Shown here: positions 9,171 to 19,200 of the stretch, piece after piece | Layout: each line of letters starts with the position of its first letter | How positions within the stretch are numbered: the first letter of the stretch is position 1 | Source of the DNA: an uncultured Pseudomonadota bacterium | Lineage (GTDB): Bacteria; Pseudomonadota; Gammaproteobacteria; Steroidobacterales; Steroidobacteraceae | Assembly (NCBI GenBank): GCA_903879335.1 | Contig: CAIRLC010000003.1 | Location: 1 to 63,377, forward strand | Direction: 5' to 3' | Length of the DNA stretch: 63,377 nucleotides | Program-made: the position numbers and the translations under genes | The notes under the pieces: model-generated | Databases searched by the model: none | What the model was told of the DNA's origin: nothing | Seen by the model: the letters and a program-made list of their open reading frames with translations, nothing else

Positions 9171-9655
9171 CGGGATGTGCCCTCGTCCTTGGTTGCGGCC
9201 GGCGCAGTGGCTGACGCGCCGTCAGCCCCCAGGCCTTCGTGTCGCTTCTTCAACGATTTTGCGACTTCCGGTGGAGTGTATTTTTCATCGTGTTTCGCGA
9301 GAACTTCATCCGCGATGAAGGTGCCGTTCTTCAACTCGCCGTGGGCGATGATGCCCTGCCCTTCACGGAATAGATCGGGGAGCAAGCCAGTGTATTGTAC
9401 GGTCACGTTCTGCGCGAAATCGGTGATCACGAACTGCACTTGCAGACTGCCCGGGGCGCGCACGACGCTCCCTTTCGCCACCATGCCACCGACCCGGATT
9501 GCCTTACCCGACGGCGCTTTGCCGGCGCGTACTTCGCTGGGGTCGTAGAAATACTGCAGATTGCTGTCGAAGGCTTTGAGCGCGACAGCGGTTGCCAGAC
9601 CAAGTCCCGCCAGTACAGCCACGAGCGTCCACAAACGTTTTTGACGAGGGGTCAT
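9167..9655 (-). CDS. ccmE: Periplasmic heme chaperone CcmE
   Basis: This 162-residue protein carries heme covalently from CcmC to CcmF. An N-terminal signal anchor (about residues 8-28) precedes an OB-fold domain. The motif VLAKHDEKYTPPEV contains the histidine that binds the heme vinyl group and the nearby tyrosine (H-x3-Y), so this is the classic His-type CcmE. The C-terminal 30 residues are polar and alanine-rich, probably disordered. It follows ccmD by 12 bases and overlaps ccmF by four. Confidence 0.96.
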   Translation of the reverse strand: MTPRQKRLWTLVAVLAGLGLATAVALKAFDSNLQYFYDPSEVRAGKAPSGKAIRVGGMVAKGSVVRAPGSLQVQFVITDFAQNVTVQYTGLLPDLFREGQGIIAHGELKNGTFIADEVLAKHDEKYTPPEVAKSLKKRHEGLGADGASATAPAATKDEGTSR

Positions 9656-9667
9656 CGAATACTCCGA

Positions 9668-9847
9668 TCAGATCTTGCGTGCTGCAGTGTCGGCGGCGGC
9701 CATCGCGAGCGCTCGCTCCGCGCGGGCTTTCGCCTCACGGTGCGTACGGAGCGCCGACCAAATATTCCAGATCAAAACCATGCAGGCCAAGCCGTAGGAC
9801 GGCCAGACGTATTGCGCATAACCGCCCATCGCCAGAAAATCATTCAT
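9668..9847 (-). CDS. ccmD: Heme exporter protein CcmD
   Basis: This is a 59-residue small membrane protein, easily missed because of its size. Reading the minus strand from 9847 gives MNDFLAMGGYAQYVWPSYG at the start, then one hydrophobic helix (about residues 17-32) and a basic, alanine-rich tail ending AARKI. FLAMGGYAxYVWPSY is the family signature. CcmD stabilises the CcmABC-CcmE complex and helps release holo-CcmE. It sits exactly where expected, between ccmC (3 bases away) and ccmE (12 bases away). Confidence 0.93.
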   Translation of the reverse strand: MNDFLAMGGYAQYVWPSYGLACMVLIWNIWSALRTHREAKARAERALAMAAADTAARKI

Positions 9848-9850
9848 GCT

Positions 9851-10606
9851 TTACTCCGCCCGCCCCGCACGACCCGACCATTGGCTCAACCAACTCGCAT
9901 GCCGCTCGCGCCTCAATACCTCCGCGCGGACCCGAATGCTGGCAAGGGCCGCATAGAGCAGCGTGAAGCCGAGAAAGCACACCAAGAGCGGAATGAGCAT
10001 CGAGGGCGGCATGGCCGGTCCGCCGCGTCGAATCACGGTGGACCCTTGATGCAGTGAATTCCACCAGGTGACCGAGAAGTGAATGATCGGCACGTTGACG
10101 ATGCCGACGATCGCGAGCACGGCACTGGCGCGGTCGGCTTTACTGAGATCGTCGTAGGCTGAGCGCAGGGCCATGTAGCCTAAATAAAGGAACAACAGGA
10201 TCAACTGCGAGGTGAGGCGAGCATCCCACGTCCACCACGTACCCCACATGGGGCGCCCCCAAATGGACCCGGTCGCCAGGCATAAAAACGCGAAGGAAGC
10301 ACCGATCGGCGCGGTCGCCGCCGCCAAGGCATGGGCCAATTTAATGCGCCACACGAGCCCCACAGCCGCCGCCACCGCCATCACGGTGTAGCACATCAGC
10401 GAGAGCCACGCGGCGGGCGCGTGAACGTAAATGATGCGGAAGGCGTCGCCCTGCTGATAGTCCGCCGGCGCCAACACGAGGCCCGCATAGAGGCCGTAGG
10501 CCAAACACAGCGCGGCTGGAATGGCGAACCACGGGATCATCTTGCCGGCAATTCGATAGAAATGCGGTGGCGATGACAGCTTATGAAACCACGTCCAAGT
10601 TCCCAC
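9851..10606 (-). CDS. ccmC: Heme exporter protein CcmC
   Basis: This 251-residue six-helix membrane protein loads heme onto CcmE. The WWD motif appears as WGTWWTWDARLTS, flanked by the two heme-ligand histidines in YVHAPAAW and HFSVTWWNSLHQ. I chose the GTG start because it gives the family's N-terminus TWFHKLSSPPHFYR. AGGA of its ribosome site overlaps the ccmB stop codon 12 bases upstream. A longer frame would extend deep into ccmB without homology. Confidence 0.94.
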   Translation of the reverse strand: MGTWTWFHKLSSPPHFYRIAGKMIPWFAIPAALCLAYGLYAGLVLAPADYQQGDAFRIIYVHAPAAWLSLMCYTVMAVAAAVGLVWRIKLAHALAAATAPIGASFAFLCLATGSIWGRPMWGTWWTWDARLTSQLILLFLYLGYMALRSAYDDLSKADRASAVLAIVGIVNVPIIHFSVTWWNSLHQGSTVIRRGGPAMPPSMLIPLLVCFLGFTLLYAALASIRVRAEVLRRERHASWLSQWSGRAGRAE

Positions 10607-10617
10607 GCGTTTCCGTC

Positions 10618-11307
10618 CTATTCCAGGCTGATGCGCAGCGCCGCCGCCGACGCAAACGGCGTCAGGGTCAGCGCGAAAATCAACATTGAACCCAGCAACC
10701 ACAGCGGCCCGTTCGCAGCATCCCCATGCATGGCAAGGTCAGTCGCCCGGGCTCCAAAGATCAACACCGGCATCACGAGCGGCAACACCAGCAGCGAGAG
10801 CAGCACGCTGCCGCGCCGCGATCCCAGCGTCAGCGCGGCACCGATCGAACCGATCAGACTCAGCACACCCGTGCCGAGCGCGATCGACGCCATCAAGACG
10901 CCATTGGCCGTGCCTGATGCGCCAAAGGCGATCGCGACGATGGGCGACGCCAACACCAGCGGCACGCCACTCAGGATCCAATGGGCCACGGTCTTCGCGA
11001 GCAAGAGCAAGGCCAAGGGTTGTCCCGTCAGCGTCAACTGCTCCAGGGTGCCGTCGTCCACATCGGCGCGGTAGAGCGTCTCCAGCGCCAACATGGAGGA
11101 TAACAATGCGGACACCCAGACAACACCCGCCGCAATGTCCGCAAGCAGCGACGGTTTGGGGTTGAGCGCCAGGGGAAACAAGGTCGCGATCATCAGGAAA
11201 AAGATCACCGGATGGGTCACCTGTTCCCACCGACGAAAGGCCAGCGCCAGATCCCGCCGCAGCACTAAGCCGGCCGCCCGCATGGGTGAGGTTGTCGGTT
11301 GACTCAT
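10618..11307 (-). CDS. ccmB: Heme exporter ABC permease CcmB
   Basis: This 229-residue permease forms the CcmABCD complex with ATPase CcmA, which drives release of heme-loaded CcmE from CcmC. Six hydrophobic segments are visible, and RADVDDGTLEQLTLTG (about residues 79-94) is the family signature between helices 2 and 3. The start overlaps the ccmA stop as ATGA. An upstream in-frame extension is rejected because it lies inside ccmA. Confidence 0.94.
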   Translation of the reverse strand: MSQPTTSPMRAAGLVLRRDLALAFRRWEQVTHPVIFFLMIATLFPLALNPKPSLLADIAAGVVWVSALLSSMLALETLYRADVDDGTLEQLTLTGQPLALLLLAKTVAHWILSGVPLVLASPIVAIAFGASGTANGVLMASIALGTGVLSLIGSIGAALTLGSRRGSVLLSLLVLPLVMPVLIFGARATDLAMHGDAANGPLWLLGSMLIFALTLTPFASAAALRISLE

Positions 11308-11936
11308 GAGATCACCAAATCGCGTACGAGACCCGGCGCGAGATCGATATCCGAGTGGCTGGTCACGAGGGCAATGCCGCCTTGGGCGGCATGGGCCGCA
11401 ATGACCTGCGCAAAATCCTGGACGCCCACGACGTCGAGGTTCGTGAACGGTTCGTCCAGCAACCACAGCGACGCCTTGGAGAGAAGCACGCGTGCCATCG
11501 CCACGCGGCGCTTTTGCCCGGCCGAGAGCACGCGAGCCGGCAAATGGGCTTGCGCGGCGACGCCCAGGCGTTCCAAGGTCGCGACGATGGTCGCATCGGG
11601 CGTCTTGTGGCGGAGATTGGCCGAAAACCGCAGATTCTCAAGCGCGGTCAGGTCGGCTTTGAGTGCGTTTTCATGCCCGAGATAGGCCAAGGATGCCGCG
11701 TAAGCATCCCGGTCTGCACTGACTGGTGTGCCACACCACTGGATCTCGCCCTCTTCCGGCCAGAGGAAACCGGCCAATGTCCGCAACAGCGAGGTCTTGC
11801 CACAGCCATTCGGACCCTTGAGGTGGATAAATTCGCCGGCACGAGCGGTAAAACTCAAGCCCCGCAGGACGTGGCTCTGGCCACGCCACAGGTGCAATCG
11901 ATCAGCGCTGAGGCTCAGGTCGGCGGGATCCGCCAC
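11304..11936 (-). CDS. ccmA: Heme exporter ABC ATPase CcmA
   Basis: This 210-residue ABC ATPase is the first gene of the ccm operon. It has Walker A (GPNGCGKTS, about residues 40-48), the signature LSAGQKRRVAMAR (about 139-151) and Walker B with LWLLDEPFTNLD (about 157-168). The start is GTG with GGTGGAG seven bases upstream. A TATCAT or TATACC hexamer 40-60 bases upstream could be the operon promoter. The operon continues without a gap over 20 bases through ccmI and the nucleotide-antiporter-like gene. Confidence 0.95.
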   Translation of the reverse strand: MADPADLSLSADRLHLWRGQSHVLRGLSFTARAGEFIHLKGPNGCGKTSLLRTLAGFLWPEEGEIQWCGTPVSADRDAYAASLAYLGHENALKADLTALENLRFSANLRHKTPDATIVATLERLGVAAQAHLPARVLSAGQKRRVAMARVLLSKASLWLLDEPFTNLDVVGVQDFAQVIAAHAAQGGIALVTSHSDIDLAPGLVRDLVIS

Positions 11937-11989
11937 AGGGTTGCTCCACCTTCAAGAGGGGTTGAGGGTATACCGCTGAATGATACCGC

Positions 11990-12014
11990 ACCGGAACCAC
12001 CTCTCGGTTCCGGT
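11990..12014 (-). terminator. Hairpin downstream of acyl-CoA dehydrogenase
   Basis: ACCGGAACC (11990-11998) pairs perfectly with GGTTCCGGT (12006-12014) around a seven-base loop. It lies between the end of the acyl-CoA dehydrogenase gene and the ccmA promoter region. There is no T run on the minus strand, so it may be only a 3-prime-end hairpin. Confidence 0.4.
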
Positions 12015-12037
12015 TTCAGGCACCCGTGCGGCAAGAT

Positions 12038-13261
12038 TTAGGCCGGTTTTGCGGTCCGATAGCGCCGCAGCTCCAAGCGCGCGATGGTGCGGTTATGCAC
12101 TTCATCGGGGCCGTCGACCAAGCGCATGGTCCGCGCCCGCGCATACAGCGCGGCGAGCCCGAAATCATCCGTGACCCCGGCGCCGCCGAAAGCCTGAATG
12201 GCCGTATCGACGACCCGCTGGAACATCCGCGGCACCGCAACCTTAATCGCAGCAATCTCCGTGCGTGCGTTCTTATTGCCGCCCTCGTCCATCAGCCAAG
12301 CGGTGCGATAGACCAGCAAGCGGGCCATCTCAATCTCGGTGCGGCACTCACCAATCCGCTGCTCCCACACCGATTGCTCAGCCAATGCCGCGCCGAAGGC
12401 GCGCCGGTCTAATAACCGGCGGCACATCAGTTCCAGGGCTCTCTCGGCCGCCCCGATGGAGCGCATGCAGTGATGGACTCGCCCGGGTCCGAGACGGCCC
12501 TGCGCAATTTCAAAACCCCGGCCCTCGCCCAAGATCAGATGGCTCGCCGGTACCCGCACCTGATCAAACTCAATTTCCACATGCCCTGCGGGCGCCTCAT
12601 GAAAGCCAAAAACCGGCAGGTGGCGCATGATGCGCACCCCCGGTGTGCCGATGGGGACTAGGATTTGCGAGTGCCGCCCATGGGGCGCTGCCGCAGGGTC
12701 CGACAGACCCATGACGATTAAAATGCCGAGGTGCGGATGCATGCCGTTCGTGGTCCACCATTTGCGCCCTTCGATGACATAGTCACTGCCGTCGCGACGG
12801 ATCCGCGTCGAGATATTGGTGGCATCCGAGGAGGCGACCGACGGCTCGGTCATGCAGTATGCGGAGCGAATCTCAGCCTCTAACAACGGCGCCAGCCAGC
12901 GCGATTTTTGCTCCTCAGTGCCGTAATCATGGAGCAGTTCCATGTTGCCCGTATCGGGCGCGTTGCAGTTGAACACCTCAGGGGACCAGTACACTCGCCC
13001 CATGATCTCAGCGAGTGGCGCGTAGTCGACATTCTTAAGACCCGCGCCGTGCACAGGATCGGGGAGGAAGAGATTCCACAAGCCTGCCAGTCGAGCTTTG
13101 GCCTGCAAATCACGGAAGAACGAGGGATAGCGGAACTCCCCCGTCGCCGCTGAGACCATCTCGGTCTCAAAACGCGCTTCGTTCGGATAAATGTGCTCCC
13201 GCATAAAATCGCTCAGGCGGGCGATCAGATCGAGGGTGCGTTCTGAATGTCTAAAATCCAT
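12038..13261 (-). CDS. Acyl-CoA dehydrogenase family protein
   Basis: This 407-residue FAD enzyme introduces a trans-2 double bond in an acyl-CoA. Domains run in the usual order: N-terminal helical, middle beta (AYCMTEPSVASSDATNI contacts FAD), and C-terminal helical with AFGGAGVTDDF and the late DGPDEVH motif. The pattern resembles the long-chain ACAD10/ACAD11-like group more than the short-chain enzymes. The ATG is preceded by AAGGGGA. It starts 10 bases after the SDR gene, forming a two-gene operon; a beta-oxidation side pathway is likely, with substrate unknown. Confidence 0.9.
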   Translation of the reverse strand: MDFRHSERTLDLIARLSDFMREHIYPNEARFETEMVSAATGEFRYPSFFRDLQAKARLAGLWNLFLPDPVHGAGLKNVDYAPLAEIMGRVYWSPEVFNCNAPDTGNMELLHDYGTEEQKSRWLAPLLEAEIRSAYCMTEPSVASSDATNISTRIRRDGSDYVIEGRKWWTTNGMHPHLGILIVMGLSDPAAAPHGRHSQILVPIGTPGVRIMRHLPVFGFHEAPAGHVEIEFDQVRVPASHLILGEGRGFEIAQGRLGPGRVHHCMRSIGAAERALELMCRRLLDRRAFGAALAEQSVWEQRIGECRTEIEMARLLVYRTAWLMDEGGNKNARTEIAAIKVAVPRMFQRVVDTAIQAFGGAGVTDDFGLAALYARARTMRLVDGPDEVHNRTIARLELRRYRTAKPA

Positions 13262-13271
13262 GGCCGTCCCC

Positions 13272-14039
13272 TTAAGCGAGCATGCCGCCGTCAATGCGTA
13301 TGGTCGCGCCCGTCATGTAGCTGGATGCGTCGGACGCCAAATACAGGGCGGCGCCGGCAATATCCTCGGGTTCGCCGATCCGACCCAATGGAATCTGCGC
13401 GAGCGCGGCATCTCTCACCGGGCCATCAGTCTGCAACACGGCGGCAAATTTCGTGTTCACGATCCCCGGCACAATCGCGTTCACGCGAACGCCGAGGTTC
13501 GCGCATTCTCGTGCAAAGGCCTGCGTGAGATTAATAATGGCGGCTTTCGTGGCGCTATAGACACCGATGTTCTCCATCGGCCGCAAGGCCGTTACGGAGG
13601 ACAAATTGATGATGGAACCGCCACCGAGCGCACGCATCCTTGCCACCGCGTACTGGCACATAAACCAATAGCCGCGAAAGTTCACGTCGACGGTTTTTTG
13701 GAAAGCGACCGGGTCGGTGTCGCTCACGTGCCCGAACATCGGGTTGGTGACCGCATTGTTCACCAGGATGTCGAGACGGCCAAAACGCGCATCGATGGCA
13801 TTCCACAGGGCCAGGATCGCGTCCATATCACCGACGTTGCAGGCCATCGCGGTAGCTTGACCACCCGAGGCCGTGATCGAATCAACGACGGACTGACAGC
13901 TCTCGAGTCGACGACTCGTGACGATCACGTGCGCGCCGTTATCCGCCAACATCTGCGCAATGGCGCGCCCGATGCCCCGACTGGCACCCGTCACGAGCGC
14001 GATGCGTCCATTGAGATCAAATAACTGTGCCGCCCGCAT
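13272..14039 (-). CDS. Short-chain dehydrogenase/reductase (SDR)
   Basis: This 255-residue classical SDR oxidoreductase has the cofactor loop TGASRGIG (about residues 17-24), NNAV, catalytic Ser in INLSS, and YSATKAA with catalytic Tyr and Lys (YxxxK). The C-terminal IRIDGGMLA is typical. Arg residues after the first strand (VTSRR) favour NADP(H). The start follows AAGGTGG. It precedes the acyl-CoA dehydrogenase by 10 bases, so it may act on a hydroxyacyl- or 3-oxoacyl-CoA, but many SDRs look alike and the substrate is not known. Confidence 0.9.
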   Translation of the reverse strand: MRAAQLFDLNGRIALVTGASRGIGRAIAQMLADNGAHVIVTSRRLESCQSVVDSITASGGQATAMACNVGDMDAILALWNAIDARFGRLDILVNNAVTNPMFGHVSDTDPVAFQKTVDVNFRGYWFMCQYAVARMRALGGGSIINLSSVTALRPMENIGVYSATKAAIINLTQAFARECANLGVRVNAIVPGIVNTKFAAVLQTDGPVRDAALAQIPLGRIGEPEDIAGAALYLASDASSYMTGATIRIDGGMLA

Positions 14040-14086
14040 AATTGCTGCCACCTTCGCGAAGGACGGGCGTTGGTGCCCGCGGCAGC

Positions 14087-14092
14087 AGTATA
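14087..14092 (-). promoter_or_regulatory. -10 element of the SDR/acyl-CoA dehydrogenase operon
   Basis: On the minus strand TATACT lies about 48 bases before the SDR start codon, at a sensible distance for a leader with the AAGGTGG ribosome site. A matching -35 was not clear. Confidence 0.4.
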
Positions 14093-14195
14093 ACGGTGAG
14101 CTTCGGGGACACCGATGAACTTCGCCCGAGCAGTCCATGACATCGCCCATGGAAAACAGACGCGATCAAGCGTGCCGTCAAGGCCAGCATTCGGC

Positions 14196-14201
14196 TATGA
14201 T
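14196..14201 (+). promoter_or_regulatory. -10 element of tRNA-Leu gene
   Basis: TATGAT ends nine bases before the first base of the tRNA, the spacing expected for transcription starting just ahead of the mature 5-prime end. A CCGTCA hexamer upstream is a poor -35. Confidence 0.45.
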
Positions 14202-14210
14202 GGCGGCCCT

Positions 14211-14292
14211 GCGCGGGTGGCGAAACTGGTAGACGCAGCAGACTTAAAATCTGCCGCCGAGAGGCGTGCGGGTTCGATTCCCGCCCCGCGCA
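14211..14292 (+). tRNA. tRNA-Leu (anticodon UAA)
   Basis: The acceptor GCGCGGG (14211-14217) pairs with CCCGCGC (14285-14291). The anticodon loop CTTAAAA sits between GCAGA and TCTGC, giving TAA. A variable arm GCCGAGAGGC-like class II insert and the T arm GCGGG-TTCGATT-CCCGC are present. The 3-prime CCA is not encoded (the sequence reads A-CAC). In E. coli the equivalent leuZ is in the uvrC-pgsA tRNA cluster; here it stands alone, 10 kb from that cluster. Confidence 0.96.
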
Positions 14293-14329
14293 CACTTCCC
14301 TTCGTCCGTCCTCCGACCCGCAGCTACCC

Positions 14330-16096
14330 TCAGTAGCGCGGGCGGCGGCGGGCCGCGGCGGGATCAAAGTTGCGACGAGGACGATCCTCGGTCACCGCAA
14401 TCTCGAGCGCCTTGCCTTTCAGCTTGTACTTACGCAATTTCTCAATCAGGGCTGGCGGCAACTCCGGCAGACTGACGAGCGTGAAGTCATCGCTGATATC
14501 AATTTTGTTGATCTGCGACCCTGATAGATCGGCCTCGTGCGCCAATAGACCCACGATATTGCCCGGTTGTACGCCCTGGGCACGACCCACTTCTAAGCGA
14601 TAACGGACCTGCCGCTCGAAGCGACGGCCCTTGCCGCCTGAATCGTCACCCGGACCGTCGGCGAACATCGCTTTCGTGGCCGCCGACCGCTTGCCCTTGC
14701 CCTTGCCTTCAAAGCCACCGGAGTGACCCGAGTCGCCGTCACGCTGTTGCCCTCCCCCGTCATTGCCGCGTTCGGGCAATAAAAGGGAATGTCCACCTTG
14801 GCCTAAGCCTGCCAGCGCCGCGGCGACATCGACCACGTCAGCGCCGGTCTCGGTCACATACTCTTCAATGATGGAGCGGTACATCGCGTGTGGCGGCGAA
14901 GCCAACGCAGCGGTGAGCCCGACCTTCCATTTTTCAACGCGCTTACGGTTCACGTCATGCACGCTCGGCAGCGTCATCGCTTCAATCGGCTGGCGCGTGG
15001 CCCGCTCAATGATGCGCAGCATGTGCCGCTCGCGCGGCGAGATGAACAGAATCGCCTCACCGCTGCGACCCGCACGGCCCGTGCGTCCAATGCGGTGGAT
15101 ATAGGACTCGCTGTCGTACGGCACATCGAAATTCACGACGTGGCTGACGCGTGGCACGTCCAAGCCGCGAGCCGCGACGTCGGTGGCCACGATGATGTCT
15201 ATTTTGCCGGACTTGAGCGCTTGGACCGTGCGTTCGCGCTCGTTCTGCTGGATGTCGCCATTCAACGCGGCTGCGCCGAAGCCACGGGCTTCGAGCTTCT
15301 CAGCAAGCTCCACCGTCGATTGCTTGGTTCTCGTAAAGACGAGAATGGCGTCAAAGGTTTCGACCTCGAGTATGCGCGTCAGGGCATCGAGCTTATGCGT
15401 GCCTTCAACCATCCAATAGCGCTGACGGATATTGGTCGCCGTGCTGGTCTTGGATTTGATGTTGATGACCCGCGGCGAGCGCAGGTGACGGTCCGCAATA
15501 CGGCGCACGGCTGGCGCCATCGTGGCCGAGTAGAGGGCAATCTGCCGGGATTCAGGCAAACGCGCCAGGATGGATTCGATCGGATCGACGAAGCCCATCT
15601 GCAGCATCTCATCGGCCTCATCGAGGACCACACAAGACACCGTCGACACGTCTAAGGTCCCACGCTCCAAGTGATCGATCACCCGCCCCGGGGTTGCGAC
15701 GACGACGTGTGTGCCACGCTTCAAGGCATTCAGCTGCGGCGTGTAGCTCTGCCCGCCGTAGATTGGCAGCACATGGAAGCCCGGCATGTGGCTGGCGTAC
15801 TTTTGGAACGCTTCGGCCACTTGAATCGCCAGCTCACGGGTCGGCACCAGCACGAGGGCTTGAGGCTCCCGCCGCGCGATATCGATGCGCGACAGGATGG
15901 GCAAGGCGAAAGCACCGGTCTTGCCGGTACCGGTCTGTGCTTGGCCGAGCAAATCGCCGCCTTCCAGCAATGCTGGAATGCAGGCCGCTTGGATCGGCGA
16001 AGGGGATTCGTATCCGACATCGGCCAAAGCCGACAGGATGGACTCGGGCAGGCCGAGATCCGAAAAGCGTACCGCTTCCGTCGCGGAGGTGGTCAT
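14330..16096 (-). CDS. deaD: DEAD-box ATP-dependent RNA helicase, CsdA/DeaD type
   Basis: This 588-residue helicase remodels structured RNA such as rRNA or cold-stabilised mRNA. The Q motif region (RFSDLGLPESIL), motif I AQTGTGKTGAFALP, motif Ia PTRELAIQVAE, motif II VLDEADEML (the DEAD box), motif III YSATM and motif VI HRIGRTGRAG are all present in about residues 8-360. A glycine-rich linker (about 440-500) leads to a DbpA-type RNA-binding domain (about 505-575) with VGLLAHEADLSGSQINKI. The tail ends in RPRRNFDPAAARRRPRY. The exact start is not certain, as there is no good ribosome site. Confidence 0.92.
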   Translation of the reverse strand: MTTSATEAVRFSDLGLPESILSALADVGYESPSPIQAACIPALLEGGDLLGQAQTGTGKTGAFALPILSRIDIARREPQALVLVPTRELAIQVAEAFQKYASHMPGFHVLPIYGGQSYTPQLNALKRGTHVVVATPGRVIDHLERGTLDVSTVSCVVLDEADEMLQMGFVDPIESILARLPESRQIALYSATMAPAVRRIADRHLRSPRVINIKSKTSTATNIRQRYWMVEGTHKLDALTRILEVETFDAILVFTRTKQSTVELAEKLEARGFGAAALNGDIQQNERERTVQALKSGKIDIIVATDVAARGLDVPRVSHVVNFDVPYDSESYIHRIGRTGRAGRSGEAILFISPRERHMLRIIERATRQPIEAMTLPSVHDVNRKRVEKWKVGLTAALASPPHAMYRSIIEEYVTETGADVVDVAAALAGLGQGGHSLLLPERGNDGGGQQRDGDSGHSGGFEGKGKGKRSAATKAMFADGPGDDSGGKGRRFERQVRYRLEVGRAQGVQPGNIVGLLAHEADLSGSQINKIDISDDFTLVSLPELPPALIEKLRKYKLKGKALEIAVTEDRPRRNFDPAAARRRPRY

Positions 16097-16186
16097 AGGA
16101 GGTATCCGCACGGGAAGTTGGTCGCTAAGTCTATCTTAGATCGGCCTTTTCGGCTAATCCGCTTCTGCCGAAGCGCCAGAGGCGCC

Positions 16187-16215
16187 AAAAAAACAGGGGG
16201 CCATCAGGCCCCCTG
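16187..16215 (-). terminator. Rho-independent terminator of the TonB receptor gene
   Basis: The nine-base stem CAGGGGGCC/GGCCCCCTG with an ATCA loop reads, on the minus strand, into seven consecutive T. It lies about 25 bases past the stop codon of the receptor gene. This is the clearest intrinsic terminator in the left half of the window. Confidence 0.9.
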
Positions 16216-16240
16216 TTCCGTCTCATAAACGAGACAACCC

Positions 16241-19200
16241 TTAGAAGTGGGCGGCCAGAGACAGCTGGAAGTACCGACCCATCAGGCCCGAGAAGTACTG
16301 CGACACGCCCGTGGCGTAATTGCCACCGGAGCCCGCAATCGCCGGGAATGGCGGCAACTTGTTGAACACGTTGTCAACAATGAGGCGCGCCGTCACGGCA
16401 TGTGGCAACTCAAGCGAGACGGTCGAGTTGATCACCCACCACGCATGCACGGTCATGTAGTCCTGGTAGTTCGCCGCGTACTGGTTCGAGAAATTCGCAT
16501 TTCCCGTGTAGAGACCCTGCCAATCCCACGCAAAGCGGCCGTTGTGGTAGAGCACGTCCAAGGAACCACGACCCTTATTCGTGCCGATTTCGCCCGCAGT
16601 TTCACGGACAGGCACCGAGCCGATCTGTGAGGTCAGCTTCTTCGTGTCGAGATAGTTGGCCCGCAACGCCATGTCACCGAGGTCAGCTGGCAGAGTGAAG
16701 TGATAGTCCGCACCCATCTGCACGCCCGTGAAGTGCAGCACGCCCGCGTTCACGAAGCCCTGCTGGAAGTTCGTGACTTGGTGGGTGGTCGGATCACGCT
16801 GGAACAAGCTGCAGTACTGATTGTTCGGATACGTGGACGCGTCGTAGCAAGAGTCCATGATATTGGTCAGGGACAGTGACGAGATCGCATTGGTCAGATT
16901 GATGTCGATGTAGTCGACGGTCAGGTTTAAGTGCGGAATCCAGCGGGGCTGGATCACGACACCGACCGACTGCGACGCAGCCGTCTCACTGGTCAGATGC
17001 GGGTTACCCGAGTTCGTGCCGAGCGCCGTCGCGTTGACGACGTTCGAGTTGAAGCCCGTCGGGATGCCGGCTGCCGCGCAGTTCTTTGCGCGGGTCGCCG
17101 GATCCAAACCCTGGCCGATGTAGTTCACGTCACACGGATCGTTCGCGAAGCTGTAGGTCGGAACCGACGGCAGGAACAGTTCCGTGACGGCCGGCGCACG
17201 AATCGAGTGCGTCTTGTTGCCGCGGAACATCAGGTCCTGAATCGGTGACCAGTGCAGACCGGCCGTCCAGGTCGTCGAATTGCCGGCGATCGAGTTATTG
17301 ACGCGACGAGCCGACGCCTCAAACTCGGTCGAACGCAGCAGCGGCAGGTTCTGCGCCACCGAAGTGATCGGGATCAAGAGTTCACCGAACAACTCGTTGG
17401 TCGTGTAGGACCCACCGATCGGCAACACCGCCGCGCTCTCACCGAAGGCGCCGGTGTAGAACGAGTCTGGACGGAAGTCAGCGCTCTCACGGCGATTTTC
17501 AAAACCGAGGGAGCCTTTCGCTTCGCCGGCAGGCAACTTGAACAGGTCACCATCGATATTGGCGACGAAATCACGCTGCGTGGTGATCGAGGAGGCCGAC
17601 GCCAAGTGCGTGATGTAATCGCGTGACGCTTGGCTAGGCGAACCATTGCCAAACAGATTCAGCGGCGCGCAAGTCGACGACACCGACGATACCGCCGCAT
17701 TCACCGCCCCCGGCGCGCAGACGATGTGACCGTTGGCGTCCGTCACCGCATTCACGGCATTGAGGAAGTTCTGCCAGATGACCGACGGCTGGACCGAGGT
17801 ATTGCGGTTGTAGCCCCAGTTGCCCGAGACTTCCCAATGGTAATTGCGTTCCGCCACGCTGAACTTACCTTCCGCGCCGAGCACGAAGCGATCGGTGATC
17901 TGGTCACCGGTGGCCACGCCGCTCTGCAGGTCCATGTTGGCGCGCGACAGGTAGAACGTGTGATCGTTCCAGGCCGGATCCATCATACCGCCGCCCGCGC
18001 CGTAGGCATTCAGTGCCGACTGGATCGATGCGCGATCCGCTGCGCTCAGGAACGGGTTATTGACGTCGATCTTGATGTTGCCGTTCGGCTGACCGGCACT
18101 ACCGAAGAAGAACGTGTTGTACTGCGGCTGCGCAATCAGATTCTGCGCATGGGTCGACGAGAACCACGCTTCGCCGAAGAGACGCACACTGTCATTGAGC
18201 TGATACGAGCCGAGCACCTGCGTGTTCAGCTTCTGCAGCGGCGACAGTAGGTTCGTCGTCTGCGACAAGCGCTCGCCATCACCGTTCGATGAGAACACCG
18301 GGTTGTTGAAGAAGGTCGAGCCGAGGTTGTACGGCACCAAGGCGGTGCCGGCGTGCGGCACGCTGGGGAAGGCCAACACCTGCCCGGCTGCATTGGTCAC
18401 GCCAAAGGCGGCGGCCGGAATGCCGATGCCCGGGGCAAAGAAGAAATCATCCACGAGCGGCACGCCACCGAAGTTGATGCCGGTCACCGTCAGACCCGAT
18501 ACCAAGGTCTGCGTGTATGGGCTGCTCGTCAGCGGCTTGATGAACGACAAATCCTTCGCGTACTCCGGGCGTGCCGTGCCGAGCAGACCCTTCGCATCGG
18601 AGTATTCGGCTGACCAGGTCACATTGCCCTTACCGTCCGCGAAATTAGTACCCCACAGCGCGCGGATACGGCGCGATGCGGCATCCTGACGACCCGACTG
18701 GCCGACCTGCACGTCGAGGTCTAAGCCTTCGTAGTTGTGCTTCAGGATGATGTTGACCGTACCGGCGATCGCGTCCGCACCGTAAATCGGCGCGCCACCG
18801 ACCGAGATCGTCTCCACACGCTCGATCAATTTCGTCGGGATCGTGTTCAAGTCGACCTGACCACCCGGCGCCACAGCGCCGCCGGCGGCCGGCGAGTTGC
18901 CTGACACGAAGCGACGACCATCGACCAGGGTCAAGGTGCGCTGTGAGCCTAAGCCGTACAAATCAACATAGCTCTGCGCGATACCGTTCGTCGACTGGAC
19001 GTTCGACGCATTCGACGGGGGAACGCCGAAGCCCGGCAACTCCGACAGTGCCGCGCCGACGTCGGTGTAACCGCGCTGGTCCATCGTCGCCGCACTGACG
19101 ACGGTGGTCGGTTCGAGTCGGTCAAGGTCCGGACGCGCGATGCGCGAACCCGTGACGACCACTTCTTCCAAGACGTCATCCTTGTCCTGCTTGGCTTTTT

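Noticed and set aside
16097-16103. AGGAGGT next to the DEAD-box helicase start
   Set aside because: It is on the plus strand; on the gene's own strand it reads as the complement and cannot be a ribosome-binding site.
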